64,000 nucleotides of DNA from Diphasiastrum complanatum (taxonomy: Eukaryota > Streptophyta > Lycopodiopsida > Lycopodiales > Lycopodiaceae), in contig CM055111.1 of the NCBI GenBank assembly GCA_029204225.1, positions 43,652,815 to 43,716,814 of the forward strand, written 5' to 3'. The notes under the pieces were generated by a model. It was not told where the DNA came from, made no database searches, and saw only the letters and a program-made list of their open reading frames with translations. This document shows positions 1 through 11,105 of this stretch, piece after piece. Made by a program: the position numbers and the translations under genes. Each line of letters starts with the position of its first letter. Position 1 is the first letter of the stretch.

Positions 1-3000
1 CTTTGCCCTCTATCAAGAGCCTCCTCCATCATGTCGACATAGGTAGGTATGCCACTGGCCCCCCCTGTGTGCCCTGCCTGTCTGCCGGTATAACCTGTGC
101 CATGTGTCCCACCTCTGCCACATGATGCACTTGTGACCCCTGCTCGTGGCGTGTGCCCTGCACCTGTATCCCTCTCTGATCTGGCAAACACAACCCAAAT
201 GGGCTCATCTTCATCATGCTCATCCTCTGACACTGGCTCATCTGCCTCATACAATGGGGGCTCTCTGTGCTCAAGCCCAAGCTCTCTCTCTCTCTCTCTC
301 ATCTCGGCAAGCTCCCTCTCTCTCTCTCTCTGCCATCAACTGTGTGCCCTGGTCATCTGCAGGCATGGGATGGGTGCTGTCCGTAGGCAAGTCAACCTGG
401 CGCTCCAAATCAGATATCTTCGTCTGCAAGGTTTAAAATTTGCATGTCAGAGAGACAACTTTATGAAGAAATGAAACCAACGTACTAGGAGTCAACCAAC
501 ATGCTATGGGAGAATAGCTAATCACCTGCAATGCGCTCGTAATGGTCGGAAGTCTCCTGGCGAGACGTGCGTTGGTGCTACAGAACACCAACCGCTCCAA
601 CTGACTCACTGACAGCCGGTTCCTTCTCCTCGTGTGAATGAGTGCCCATGTGCTCCAATTACTCTCACACACGGAGGCAGCGCAGTCCTGTGGTACGTGC
701 AATGAAATGGTTCAGCACACGTGCACGGGTGGAACGTCAACGAAACACAGCAAGGGAGGATGAGATGAGATGCATACCTGTGAAAGGACCCGCAGTGCAA
801 GACGCTGTATGGATGGATAGGTGCTGCCGAACATGGTCCACCAGGTAATGGGGAGCTGCCTCCTCTCTGGATCCTGAGCAGCCGAGCGTCCGAACGTGCC
901 CATGCCGAAACGAAATGCAGCGAGCTCCTCCATGAGCCTGATAGGATCCAAACCTATGTGTGGACCCACCCTCTGAATGTATTGAAGCTAATCGGCCTCG
1001 AGCTCCCTGACTGCGATCTGTGTTGGAGAGAGGAAGAGGGGATGCAGCATGTGTGCAACGCTGTGGATACTCCTGTGGAAGTAGTTCCACCGCGTCTCCC
1101 ATATGAACTTCAGCTCTGTCATCCTGCAGGTGAGGGGCATGTGGTTTAGGGCATTACAAAAAAACTTCACATTGACAGAAAAACAAACTAGCAAGTACTG
1201 AAAAGATAAAGGTCAATTACAACACTGTACCGCTTACCTCTCTGGCTGCAAGATGGGCAGCTGCAGGAACTGTCCAATCTGGTCCATGAGCTCATACACC
1301 AGTCCAAGTGTCGACCCCTCGCTGTCAGCCATGCGGAGCACAATGTAGAGTGGTTGAAGCAGTCCTGACAATGTCTGTGCATCCCTCTAGAACTGGTCTC
1401 CCCTCACCGTGGAAGAAAAGTGCTCCCCATCCTCATTGCGCGGAAACGTACTGGCACCCCAAAGATCACTGGCAACCATCTGTAGAAGCTGGGCCCTGCA
1501 CCTGATCAAACGGTCGATGACCACCAAGTCGAATGCAAAGCGTGTGGGGGCTGGCTTACGGAGGTCCAGATGACTGAACACCTGGAACATGGCAAGAACA
1601 CGCCTCTTTTTGGTGAGAAAAGTCACCAGGAAGAGGGCCTCCCGGACGATGGCTCTAACCGAGGGAAGTGCTCCAATGTCCCCCATCAGAAGGTCTATGC
1701 CGTGTGCTGCATAGGGGGTATGAACAATATGAGGGAACTCGGCCTCTAGCAGTACACCCATCTGAATGCAATTTGTGGCATTGTCCGTCACCACCGTGAC
1801 GACATGCTGTGGGCCTATGGACAGGATGGAAGACCTGATGACATCAAACATGAACTCTGCAGATATGACTTTCCCCCCCCTGCTGCAATCCACGGCCCTC
1901 AAAAACTGTGTGCCCATGCAGCTGGAGACCAGTATGTTGAGAATCGGCCTCCTCCTGACATCAGTCCAGCCATCGGACATAATGCTGCAACCGTAAGTGG
2001 CCCAGTGGCGACGTAGAGGCTCCATCTCTCTAGACAAGGACTCAACCCTATCCCTCAGCATGTGTGTGCGGACAACCTCTGAACTAGGGACTCTCCAGCT
2101 AGGGCTGATAGACTGTGCAAGGCGGAAGGCCCTTCTGAAGGGCTCAGAGTCGATGATGGCAAAGGGCAGGTTCAGCTCGTAAATCAGACTGGCCACGGGT
2201 TGTGTGGCCTCTCTGTCCATGTGCGGCTGATGCGCGCCACGTATGGTCTGCTGCACAAGGGCTCTCCCTGGTGGGCGACGGGTGGTGGACCTCCAGCACG
2301 GTGCACCAACCGTGACGGGAATGGATGATGACGTGACAGGCTGGGCACTGGTGGATGCATCGGCTGTAGACGTGGAATGGGGAGAGTGGGATGCACTGGC
2401 AGGGATGGGTGCAGCAGCATAGGTGGGGTGCACTGGTGGAGGGGCAACATCTGGCATGGGGTACGAAAACTGCTGGCTGAGGAGGTCATCCAGATGGGAA
2501 GGGAAGGAAGAAGGGATCTCTTCCACATCCTCGAAGGCCTCAACAGTAGCATCTTGGGCCTGCTCGGGTGGCGGAGAGTCCATGAGAAAGTCGTAGACTG
2601 GGGGAGTGCGAGCAACAGTGGGTGGTGGTGGAACCGCAGTGGCAACTGGCGGACGCGATGGGATGGGATCCACCGGAATTGAGCAAATGGGGGTGCGTGA
2701 GGCAGAACTGTCTGAGGGGGATGAGGGGCAAAGGGACCGGAGGAGGATGCACTCCCTCTCCTCGTGCGTGCCAGCCAAGCAGGCAGCAACTCTGGGTCAG
2801 CCACATAAGGAGCGGTGCAAAATCGGAGAATGCCCTCCGAAATGGTGTTCTCCCCTGCCACGAGCCACGGCCCGTAGGTGTCCAGTAGTCGCTGCCTGTC
2901 GGGGACGGTCATGCTGCCACAAGGGGCAGCATTCAAGGTGGCACCATTTTTGGCGCGTGCACCGAGCAGATGGCCTTTAAGGCGAGTGAGGGATGCAGCA

Positions 3001-3119
3001 AACTCGACGAGACAGTATCGGCAGCGCACGATCTTCTGACTGGTCTTGTTGGCCTTGTCGGCAACCCGCCTGACAATGTCTACCTCGTCCCACAGACCGG
3101 AAAGGTCGGATTGCACCAT
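1..3119 (-). pseudogene. hAT transposase (BED finger, DUF659, hAT dimerisation), copy A
   Basis: Cut-and-paste DNA transposase, degenerate. Minus-strand exons inferred from GT-AG sites and from alignment with copies B and C: 1238-3119, 778-1123, 526-687, and 423 to beyond base 1. Exon 1 starts at the ATG at 3119 and encodes a BED-type finger (CxxC near residue 33, later His and Cys) and a proline-rich linker. It then encodes the DUF659/hAT core with a recognisable SDGWTD motif, and a VVTDNATN motif further on. Exons 2-3 carry the hAT C-terminal block (CESNWS, then IHTRRRNRL). Exon 4 begins the acidic tail, where (CT)n encodes Arg-Glu repeats. Breaks seen: a frameshift near 2690 in the linker and a Trp to TAG stop at 1387-1389. 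Family assignment is solid; activity is not expected. Confidence 0.85.
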
Positions 3120-3475
3120 TGCGATGGAGAAAAAACTAGGGACAAAATGCAGATGAAGCTAAAGCTGCAAGGATGGAACGTTGGAAAAAAAACAGCAGGG
3201 TACATTGTGTGAGAGACGCTGAAAATGGGCGAAGGCAGGCCGAAGCAAGTCAGATGCAAGGCAGGGCAATGCGTGGGCGAAGGTCGACGCAAGGAATCGA
3301 AGGCAGGCAGGCGGAAACAGTAGCGATGGCAGGGCGGAGGAGGGCGCAAAAAAATTTCTGATGAAATGCGAGGGGGGCGGGTAGTTTAGGTTAAAAAACA
3401 TTAAAAAAAATATTAAATAATAAATAATATATTATATTATGGTGCCGTGGTACCAGTACGGTACCGCGGGACCTA
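1..3475 (-). mobile_element. hAT-like element, copy A (runs off the left edge)
   Basis: Copy of the hAT-like family that fills the first 20 kb. The transposase lies on the minus strand. Its GC-rich 5' terminus, with GGTACC and GCGG motifs, lies at about 3440-3475 and is followed by a short TA run. The distal half, with the end of the tail exon and ORF2, is outside the window. It matches copies B and C almost continuously through the transposase. Confidence 0.8.
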
Positions 3476-3550
3476 TGATATATATCTAAGGAAGCGGATG
3501 GTGGACGCGGACGCGCCAAGGGTGCGTCCGGGGGTGGACGCGTCCGTTAT
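3445..3550. repeat. GC-rich terminus of copy A and adjacent GGACGCG repeat block
   Basis: Bases 3440-3475 hold GGTACC-containing terminal sequence of copy A and a short TA run. Immediately outside is a block of GGACGC/GCGTCC words (3498-3548). Similar words recur at 6903-7030 beside copy E. This may be the end of a second, related terminal type. Nothing codes here. Confidence 0.5.
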
Positions 3551-3553
3551 TTT

Positions 3554-4587
3554 TCAAAAAAATCCTCCAAATTTACTTTCCTCAGCGACAAACCAACCTA
3601 AGGACATACAGGGATCAATACATATCCCTGTCAATGAGGCCTCTAGCTTCATTCTATTATTTGTACATGTCTTCTTAGGTAATCCAAGTGCCTTATGCTG
3701 TCCGGGCATAAGTTTTAAAAAAATCGTGAAGTCACAAATACCAGGCAAGTTTTCTAGAACTTCTTCTTTATACCAGTTAACAAAGCCTCCTTTATCCAAG
3801 GTTTGTTATCCAAGGTTCAGGTTTAGGGGATTATCATTTTGTACCGTTCGTTATCCAAGGTTCAGGTCAATTAGATTCACATTTTTTGCCTAAACAAATT
3901 TTGCCTTTAGTTTAGTTGGACTTGTTGTTGCTCTGGATGTTAAAAACATAGGATTTGAACTGTGCTTTGGATAATCGAGGTATCTTTTGGGAAAGGACTT
4001 TTAAATATAATATTCTCCTGGGTAAGGGTGGTCGTGGTATAGTTGAGTGTATAATATATATTTCTGACAATCTGAGGTGCGGTAGCTCGAACCTAAACAC
4101 CATCACAAGAAATGCGGTTAAATTAGAATAGATATGATGAACTTCAATCATATTCAGAAAAGTATGAGCCTGGTGGAAGAGTCTTGAAATTGAGTATTCA
4201 AAAATGTAAACATACACTGCAAAGGAGCTTATATCTAAACTCTCTCTCTCTCTCTCTCAAGACCAAAAGATTTTTTGGAGAAGTATCCTTGTGTTCTTTG
4301 TGCATGGGAAATGCCCTTCATCTAAAAAAGTTTTAACCACGTTCTTCTTTACAGTTTTATGGGCTTCATACAGGTTATGTAAAGGAATTGGCTTCACTGC
4401 CCATTTCCTTTTCTCGGACACCCAAGGAAGCAGCATGCCTTCTGGGGGAAGTGATCAATACCCTTTCACCTGGATATTTGGCCAGGAAGATTTGTAAGAA
4501 AGCAATGGTCAAAAAGGTCTTTCCAGTGCCTGAGGATGACAGGAGAGGCATGATAGTAAACATCACTGGAAAAATTAATCGTAGCAA
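3554..4587 (-). pseudogene. SNF2-type helicase fragment, CLSY/DRD1-like
   Basis: CLSY/DRD1 proteins are plant SNF2 ATPases that help recruit RNA polymerase IV/V in RNA-directed DNA methylation. On the minus strand, 4587-4480 encodes a helicase motif I (GTGKT) followed by a hydrophobic helix ending AKYPG. A frameshift near 4450 leads into a PEGMLL segment and then a DEGH motif II near 4320. Further down, 3799-3554 encodes a segment with NLPGICDFTIFLKL resembling the region after motif III in CLSY proteins. Motifs I and II are too close together and the frame is broken, so this is a decayed or internally deleted copy. Nothing recognisable remains between 3800 and 4260. Subfamily assignment is from remembered family pattern. 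Confidence 0.55.
4232..4258. repeat. (CT)n microsatellite
   Basis: Short uninterrupted CT run at the 3' side of the helicase motif II fragment. Confidence 0.9.
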
Positions 4588-4624
4588 ATTATGTGGTCAA
4601 GCATAGCTTGATCAGCATGTATTC

Positions 4625-4895
4625 TTGCAGTTTTACTTCTCCCTAGACTTCTTGCAGTTTTACTTCTCCCGGTTGAATTTCAACAGCTTACTAATCACTT
4701 ATGCTACAACTTCATCCCTAAACCCTAGACGCAGACACTACTATGTCTTATATGATGAGATCGGTTTCTCCCCGGATAAACTTCAACAGCTTACTCACGC
4801 TACAATTTCATCCCTAAACCCTAAACCCTAAACTTACGCACTACTATGTCTTATGTGATGAGATCGGTTTCTCCCCGGATGAACTTCAACAGGTT
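4625..4895. repeat. Tandem duplication with telomere-type CCCTAAA runs
   Basis: A unit of about 100-110 bp starting CTTCAACAG and containing TTTCTCCCCGGAT is present twice (about 4679-4780 and 4781-4890). A shorter repeat of CTTGCAGTTTTACTTCTCC lies at 4625 and 4651. The second unit carries three consecutive CCCTAAA units (4812-4833). Parts recur at 5705-5750, so the sequence has been duplicated locally more than once. Confidence 0.75.
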
Positions 4896-5115
4896 ACTAA
4901 TTACTTAGACCGGGACTCTGAAACATCTTCTCAATTGGGAAGATCAGCATCTCAAGAAGGACCAGTTTGTTTTTCCTCAAAAATATATTACATCCAGCAC
5001 TAATTGGATTGAGAAAAAGTGGGACGAGGATCCTCATTACATATACTGTCAAAAGGGTCGACTAATACTGTCAAAAGGGATGCTATTGGATTGAGAAGAG
5101 AGCTCATTATGCTTC

Positions 5116-5436
5116 AAAGGTCCACATCTCTCTCTCCATATTGAGGTCTTGGCTTGGAACTCAGAGGATTTGGCTTGGAACTCAGAATTCGGTTGACCTC
5201 ACAAGAAAAAGGTGGACAATTTTTCAAATGCAGATTATGAGGGTGCAAACTCAAGGTGCTTGTTGCCATTTTTGGTGAAAACGCTTCATTGTTTCTATCA
5301 CACTTCAGACTTATGGAAGAGCTCGAACTTTCTTCCTGACTAACTGAAGGCTTGTACTTTTCATCATTATCAGAATCTTGCTCAACAGTATAGTTGATAT
5401 CCTTCTTTTGGCTGTTTGTTAGCTCGCGCAGTTGCC
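5116..5436 (-). pseudogene. Possible exon of the CLSY-like gene or another host gene
   Basis: A long open stretch on the minus strand without an early ATG. It is preceded by a credible 3' splice acceptor (pyrimidine-rich, ending TTTAG) at about 5437. It encodes an acidic, lysine- and serine-rich segment (DSDNDEKYKP, then EESSSSSIS) and ends at a TGA near 5116. It lies upstream of the SNF2 fragment on the same strand, where the acidic N-terminal part of a CLSY-type protein would be expected. No domain is recognised and exon status is inference only. Confidence 0.25.
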
Positions 5437-5834
5437 TAAACCAAACAAAAGATCAACATTTTTGCGTGTTTTGAGGTGCTTGTGTGGTGTGCATCCTCGA
5501 TTCCATAGCTTGAGGAAAACAACTGCAACAAAACTGCTGCTCACAATTTTAAACTCCAAGGCTCTCCAAGTTCATAGTTGGTCTTTGCACATTCTCACTT
5601 CATCTCCAAGTTCTTCTTGCATAGGCCTAATCAAGAAGTGAATGGTCACCAGAGGAGTGAATGGTCACCAGAACTGTGTCATTCACTATAGGGAACCACA
5701 AGACCTACACACTACTATGTCTTATTTCAGCATCTCAGGAAGGACCAATTGTGACTCCACTTCCAGAATTGCATAAGAACATGCAAACAAAAACAACTGG
5801 TCTTTGCACAGTCTAGCTTCATCTCAACATTCGA

Positions 5835-5838
<4 letters not shown>

Positions 5839-5882
<44 letters not shown>
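5839..5882. repeat. (TC)n microsatellite
   Basis: About 22 uninterrupted TC units. The reverse strand encodes a spurious Arg-Glu run, which was not annotated as a gene. Confidence 0.95.
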
Positions 5883-5886
<4 letters not shown>

Positions 5887-6035
5887 ATTTTCAGCTCATT
5901 ACAGATATTACATGTGTTAAGCACATACATACATCATGTTAAGAGTAGAAAGATCACGTTTCACAAAACCAGGCGCATGTTGCGCAAAAAAGCATACTGT
6001 ATATTAATTTAAGAGATGTATCAAAAAAACATTAC

Positions 6036-6150
6036 GCATCCCGCCACATACGGCTGGGTCTGTTTGTAAACTACTATCTAAGTATATGCCGCCTCATTTA
6101 CTGCTGAAAATTACATAGAAAGAGTCCGCCACATACGGCTGGACCTTATT
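6036..6150. promoter_or_regulatory. Paired CCACATACGGCTGG motifs, copy E
   Basis: Two copies of the same 14-bp motif lie about 87 bp apart (near 6043 and 6130), between the positions of the two convergent genes. The same pair, in element orientation, is found in B (8187 and 8272) and D (13112 and 13202). Function unknown; conservation in non-coding sequence suggests a transposase- or host-factor-binding site. Confidence 0.4.
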
Positions 6151-6156
6151 TAAGCT

Positions 6157-6483
6157 TTACATTACCAGGGGGGCCGAAGAGCCCACAGACTCATTGTTTC
6201 GGTCAGGTGCATCATTCTGTCGCTCTGCCTCCTGGCTGGCCCGACGACGAAGGACCCTTTCCTTGACCATGGCCAGCTGTTATGCAGTGTAGTCAATTCC
6301 AATCCGCTGTGTTTCCTCGCCCTCGCCAGCGGGGGTAGGGGGCAGCAGGTCCGAGTGTTGCAGGGCACGTGGCTGCAGCTCCGGGAGTCGCGCCATTATC
6401 TCTCGCTGGCTCTCTTGAAATTTTGCTTCCTGCTTCCGATTTCTTTCATTGTGCCTTCGGATGTCTTCTTCGAGCTTCGCCCT
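6157..6483 (-). pseudogene. ORF2 of the hAT-like element, copy E (charged small protein)
   Basis: Minus-strand exon beginning after an acceptor TGTGCAG at 6484-6490 and reading AKLEEDIRRHNERNRKQEA, then a proline-containing linker, then QLAMVKERVLRRA and a charged C-terminus ending at the TAA at 6157-6159. There is one in-frame stop at about 6280. The product is highly charged and probably coiled-coil at its start. I do not recognise the family. The acceptor suggests that in this copy ORF2 is the last exon of a spliced gene; a possible first exon with an ATG lies near 6620. It shares layout with ORF2 in copies B, C and D. Confidence 0.5.
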
Positions 6484-6699
6484 CTGCACACAAAGAAGAC
6501 CGTCAAGCCATATACCACGATGGAAATAAACGGTGAAAAACAAAAAACAAGCCTAAATTTCATGCGAATAGGTACAGGGCAAACGCTCAGGTCAGTTGGT
6601 GTGCGCCCTGCCATCTCGACCGACTCTGTCTCACAGCACACTGGCGCTCGCAGAGGCTCTCACAGGTTCCCACAGCCTCCCACTGGCTTCTTCTACCTT

Positions 6700-6762
6700 C
6701 TCTCTCTCTCTAAACCTGAAAGCATATCCCTCTCTCTCTCTCTCTATCTCTCTCCCCCTAAA

Positions 6763-6842
<80 letters not shown>
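6700..6842. repeat. (CT)n and (CA)n compound microsatellite
   Basis: Several CT runs separated by short unique words, ending in a long CT tract (6767-6811) joined to a CA tract (6812-6841). Reading frames through it on both strands are low-complexity artefacts. Confidence 0.95.
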
Positions 6843-6844
<2 letters not shown>

Positions 6845-6902
6845 CGAGCGCGTTTTGAACACGGCCAGACTCCCTCTCTCTGTTTTTTTTTTAAAAAAAA
6901 AT

Positions 6903-7030
6903 ACATGTCCGGGTCCCGGACACGTCCGCTGGACGGACGCGTCCAGTGTCCAATTTTTTTTTTTTTTTAAAATGGACGCATCCGGGTCCGGACGCCGGAT
7001 GCGGACGCGAAAAGCCGACGTTCGGCCCGG
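6903..7030. repeat. GC-rich palindromic GGACGCGTCC block
   Basis: Clustered palindromic words (GTCCGGGTCCCGGAC, GGACGCGTCC, CGGACGCCGGATG) separated by poly-T/A. Related to the block at 3498-3548 beside copy A. It lies between the CT/CA tract and the GGTACC end of copy E and may be a terminal or subterminal region. Confidence 0.55.
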
Positions 7031-7034
7031 ACCC

Positions 7035-7255
7035 TCATATATATATATATATAGATATAGATATATCATAGTGGCCCATGGTACCGCCGGTACCATAATG
7101 GTGGTACCGCGGTTATGGTGCCGCCATGGGATCCGCGATACCAGGGTGGCACCATAATATTAATATATATATATATATATATATATCATAGTGGCTGGTG
7201 GTACCGCCATTATGGTGTCGCCCTCAGACCCGCGGTACCAGGGCGACACCAATAA
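7035..7255. repeat. Abutting terminal repeats of copies E and B in (TA)n
   Basis: Two GC-rich ends rich in GGTACC, CCGCGG and GGTGCCGCC words (7072-7155 and 7192-7250) are each bordered by TA runs (7037-7070 and 7158-7186). The right-hand one is the ORF2-side end of copy B and closely matches the end of copy C at 13650-13702. Confidence 0.65.
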
Positions 7256-7369
7256 ATAATATTACTTATTATTATTTTTTTAAATTTTCTAATAAAAACC
7301 CCTTTTATTATTGTAAATTAGGGTAAAAAATTCAGAAAAAAAGGTTTAGGGTTTAGAAAAAAGGGGGAC

Positions 7370-7632
7370 TGTACAGGGGGCACTGTGGGGGAGCAGACCT
7401 TGGGGTCAATGGGAGTGCAGCATGTGGGGGAGCAATAAATCCGGACAGGTACACTGTCACATGGGCACTGTGGGGGAGCAGACCACGGACCCAATCGGAG
7501 TGCAGCACGTGGGGGAGCAACACATGAGGCAGGTACAGTAGCACATGGGCACTGTGGGGGAGCAGGCCATGGGGCCAATGGGAGTGCAGCACGTGGGGGA
7601 GCAACAAATGGGGGCAGGTACAACGGCATATG
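7370..7632. repeat. 84-bp tandem repeats, about three units, copy B
   Basis: The word CACATGGGCACTGTGG recurs at 7458 and 7542, exactly 84 bp apart, within units containing GGAGCAGACC, CAATCGGAGTGCAGCA and GGTACA. The same unit forms the six-unit block at 13840-14345 in copy C. Because 84 is a multiple of three, long open frames appear on both strands; these are not annotated as genes. Confidence 0.9.
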
Positions 7633-7679
7633 GAGGGATCATCAACAACTGCACATGGGGAAACAGGCTTTGGGGTTAA

Positions 7680-7790
7680 ATAGGCACTCACGAGGCTATG
7701 AGAGAGCCAATGAGAGGCTGTGAGAGGCATTGTGAGAGGCTGTGAGAGAGCCATTGAGAGGCTGTGAGAGCTAGTTTGAGAAACAGGGTG
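7680..7790. repeat. GAGAGGCTGTGAGAG minisatellite before ORF2
   Basis: Imperfect short repeats of GAGAGGCTGTGAGAG and GAGAGCCATTGAGAGG immediately upstream of ORF2. A longer version lies at 14400-14575 in copy C. Confidence 0.8.
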
Positions 7791-7797
7791 TCGTGAG

Positions 7798-8163
7798 ATG
7801 GCGGAGCGCATACCACCGAGGCCCGAGGGCGAAGCCAGGAGGAAGCTCGAGGAAGATGTCCGAAGGCACAACGAAAGGCATCGGAAGCAAGAGGCAGACA
7901 TTGCAGAGATGCTGCGATAGACTCGGCAGAGACACCCAGAGCGGCAGATGCCCGCCCCCGCTGTGGCCTCTGCCCCCGCTGTTGAGATGGATTTGGATGA
8001 GCAGATCGGAATGAACTTCACACGACGGCAGCTCATCATGGTCAAGGAAAGGGCGGCCCGCCGTTGGGCTAACCAGGAGGTAGATTGGGCTAACCAGGAG
8101 GCAGAGCGAGAGCGACAGAACAATGCACCTGACGAGGGCGAGGAGTCAGTGGAAGATCCGTAG
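7798..8163 (+). pseudogene. ORF2 of the hAT-like element, copy B
   Basis: Plus-strand gene of 122 codons, convergent with the transposase. It starts at the ATG at 7798 and ends at the TAG at 8161-8163. Residues near 12-38 are dense in Arg, Glu, Lys and His (RRKLEEDVRRHNERHRKQEA), followed by a Pro-Ala linker, a conserved IGMNFTRRQLIMVKERAARR segment and an acidic end. An in-frame TAG at 7918-7920 (codon 41) interrupts it; copy C reads a Glu codon there. The same product occurs in copies C, D and E. I do not recognise the family. It is probably an accessory element protein with a coiled-coil start; DNA binding is conceivable but unsupported. Confidence 0.5.
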
Positions 8164-8560
8164 GAATGTTTAGAATAGATAGGATCCAGCCGTATGTGGC
8201 TGACTGTTGTTATGTAGTTTTCGGCATAAGATGAGGCAGCATTTAGTGTTTAACACTGTAAAGAACAGCCCCAGCCGTATGTGGTGGGATACGTATTGTT
8301 ATTTTGATACAACTGTTGAATTAATGTTCAGTGTGTCTTTTGTGCAACGCGTTCCTGGGAAATTGCAATGTAATATGTGTGTTTATGAAATGCTATCTGT
8401 GTAGTGCATTTGCTATCAATCTTTGCAGTTGAAACTAATTGAAAATACGCACATACCATTCGAAATAAAATTGAAAACAGAACATCACAATTACAAATCG
8501 ACAAATACACAATGTGCAGCGAATAAAGTACGTCCAACACTGGATATAATATGGGAAATG
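8164..8560. other. Convergent intergenic region with motif pair, copy B
   Basis: AT-rich sequence downstream of both convergent genes, conserved in C and D. It contains CAGCCGTATGTGGCTG near 8187 and CAGCCGTATGTGGTGG near 8272. The deletion junction to the transposase is at about 8560. Poly(A) signals of both genes would be expected here but none is distinctive. Confidence 0.55.
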
Positions 8561-10749
8561 GGGGTGGCCGAACGTGCCCATGCCGAAACGAAATGCAGCT
8601 AGCTCCTCCATGAGCCTGATAGGATCCAAGCCAATGTGTGGACCCACCCTCTGAATGTACTCAAGCCAATCCGCCTTGAGCTCCATGTCTGCGATCTATG
8701 TCGGAGAGAGGAAGAGGGGATGCAGTATGTGTGCAACGCTGTGGATACTCCTGTGGAAGTAGTTCCATCGCGTCTCCCAGATGAACTTCAGCTCGGTCAT
8801 CCTGCAGGTGAGAGGCATGTGTTTTAATGCATTACGAAAAAACGTAACATCGACAGAAAAACAAACTAGCAACTACTGAAAAGATAAAGACCAATTACAT
8901 TACTATACCGCTTACCTCTCTGGCTGCAAGATGGGCAGCTGCAGGAACTGTCCAATCCGGTCCATGAGCTCATACACCAGTCCAAGTGTCGACCCCTCGC
9001 TGTCAGCCATGCGGAGCACAATGTAGAGTGGTCGAAGGAGTCCTGACAATGTCTGTGCATCCCTCCAGAACTGGTCTCCCCTCACCGTGGAAGAAAAGTG
9101 CTCCCCATCCTCAGTGTGCTGAAACGTACTGGCACGCCAAAGATCACTGGCAACCATTTGTAGAAGCTGTGCCCTGCACTTGATCAGACGGTCGATCACC
9201 ACCAGGTCGAAAGCAAAGCGTGTGGGGGCTGGCTTACGGAGGTCCAGATGGCTGAACACCCGGAACATGGCAAGAACACGCCTCTTCCTGGTGACTTTTG
9301 TCACCAGGAAGAGGGCCTCACGGACGATGGCTCTAACCCAGGGAAGTGCACCTATGTCCCCCATCAGAAGGTCTATGCCGTGCGCTGCACAGGGGGTATG
9401 AACGATGTGAGGGAACTCGGCCTCTAGCAGTACACCCATCTGAATGTAGCTGGTGGCATTGTCCGTCACCACCTGGACGACATGCTGTGGGCCTATGGAC
9501 AGGATGGAAGACCTGATGACATCAAACATGAACTCTGCAGATATGACTCTCCCCCCCCTGCTGCAATCCACGGCCCTCAAAAACTGTGTGCCCATGCAGC
9601 TGGAGACCAAGATGTTGAGGATCGGCCTCCTCCTGACATCAGTCCAGCCATCGGACACGATGCTGCAACCGTAAGTGGCCCAGTGGCGACGTAGAGGCTC
9701 CATCTCTCTAGAGAAGGAGTCGACCCTATCCCTCAGCATGTGTGTACTGACAACCTTTGAACTAGGGACTCTCCAGCTAGGGCTGACAGACTGTGCAAGG
9801 CGGAAGGCCCTTCTGAAGGGCTCAGAGTCGGTGATGGCAAATGGAAGGTTTAGCTCATAAATCAGACTGGCCACGGCCTGTGTGGCCTCTCTGTCCATGT
9901 GCGGCTGATGCGCGCCGCGAATGCTCTGCTCTCTAAGAACTCTCCCAGCTGGGCGACAAGTAGCGGACCTCCAGCACGGTGCACCAAACGTGACGGGAAT
10001 GGATGATGACGCGATAGGCTGGGCACCAGTGGATGCATCGGCTGTAGACGTGGAATGGGGAGAGTGGGTTGCACTGGCAGGGATGGGTGCAGCAACATAA
10101 GTGGGGTGCACTGGTGGAGGGGGAATATTTGGCATGGGATACGAAAACTGCTGGCTAGGGAGTTAATATCTGCAAGGATGTACCAGGGCGCGTTGGGTGG
10201 CGGAGAGTCCATGAGAAAGTCATAAACTGGGGGAGTGCGAGCAACAGTAGGTGGTGGTGGAACCGCAGTGGCAACTGGCGGACGTGATGGGACGAGATCC
10301 ACCGGAATGGGTGCATATGGGGGTGCGTGTGGCGGAAATATCTGAGGGGGATGAGAGACAAAGGGACTGGACGAGGATGCACTCCCTCTCCTCGTGCGTG
10401 CCAGCCAAGCAGGCAGCAACTCGGGGTCAACCACGTAAGGCGCGGTGCAAAACCGAAGAACACCCTCCGAAATGGTGTTCTCCTCCGCCACAAGACGTGG
10501 CCCGTAGGTGTCCAGAAGTCGTTGCCTGACGGGAACAGACATGCTGCCACAGGGGGCAACATTCAGTGTGCCACCATTTTTGGCGCGTGCGCTGAGTAGG
10601 TGGCCTTTAAGGCAAGTGAGGGTGGCACTGAACTCGACCAGGCAATATCGACAGCACACGATCTTTGCACCGGACTTGTTGGACTTGTCAGGAACCCGCC
10701 TGACAATGTCCACCTCGTCCCACAGATCGGCAAGGTTGGAATGCACCAT
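8561..10749 (-). pseudogene. hAT transposase, copy B (3' exons deleted)
   Basis: Minus-strand exon 1 runs 10749-8916 and exon 2 from 8801 to the deletion junction near 8560. The BED finger, linker and DUF659/hAT core (SDGWTDVRRRP) are preserved, and the core frame is open to the LQPER end of exon 1. The linker near 10155-10195 has been replaced by unrelated sequence, which breaks the frame between the BED half and the core half. The hAT dimerisation exons and AT-hook tail are missing. It can therefore encode neither a full transposase nor a dimerisation domain. Confidence 0.8.
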
Positions 10750-11105
10750 TTCTGTAGAGGGAACTGGGGAAAAAAGGCAGAGATGATCGTGAGTGCGATA
10801 GGAGGCGGAAGGCTGGAAAATCCACAGCAATGGCCGAAGTAGCAGTAGCAAGGGCGGAAGCGATCTGTGCAACGTGAAGACAGTGTGATGGTGAGGAGTG
10901 CGCGGACAGCAGGGAGGGCGCGTACAGCAGGGCGATAGGCAGGGAGAGAGATGAAGCGAGGGGGGGGGATTAGGTTAAAAAAAAAATAGTAATATATTAA
11001 ATATTAAAAAATATTATAAAGTGTGGAACCGCGGATCAGTATGGATCCGCGGTACCACACTGGATCCGCGGTACCGGGATCCGCGGATCCTGGTACCGCT
11101 GGATC

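Larger units (their letters stand above)
5945..7155. mobile_element. hAT-like element, copy E (ORF2-side fragment)
   Basis: Only the distal part of the element remains. From left to right it shows sequence matching the interval between the two convergent genes in copies B-D, then ORF2 on the minus strand (6157-6483), then CT/CA microsatellites, and finally GC-rich GGTACC terminal sequence (7072-7155). The transposase half is absent. It is more diverged than the other copies, and its right end abuts copy B across a (TA)n run. Confidence 0.6.

Noticed and set aside
4812-4833. Chromosome end
   Set aside because: Only three CCCTAAA units inside a local duplication with unrelated sequence on both sides.
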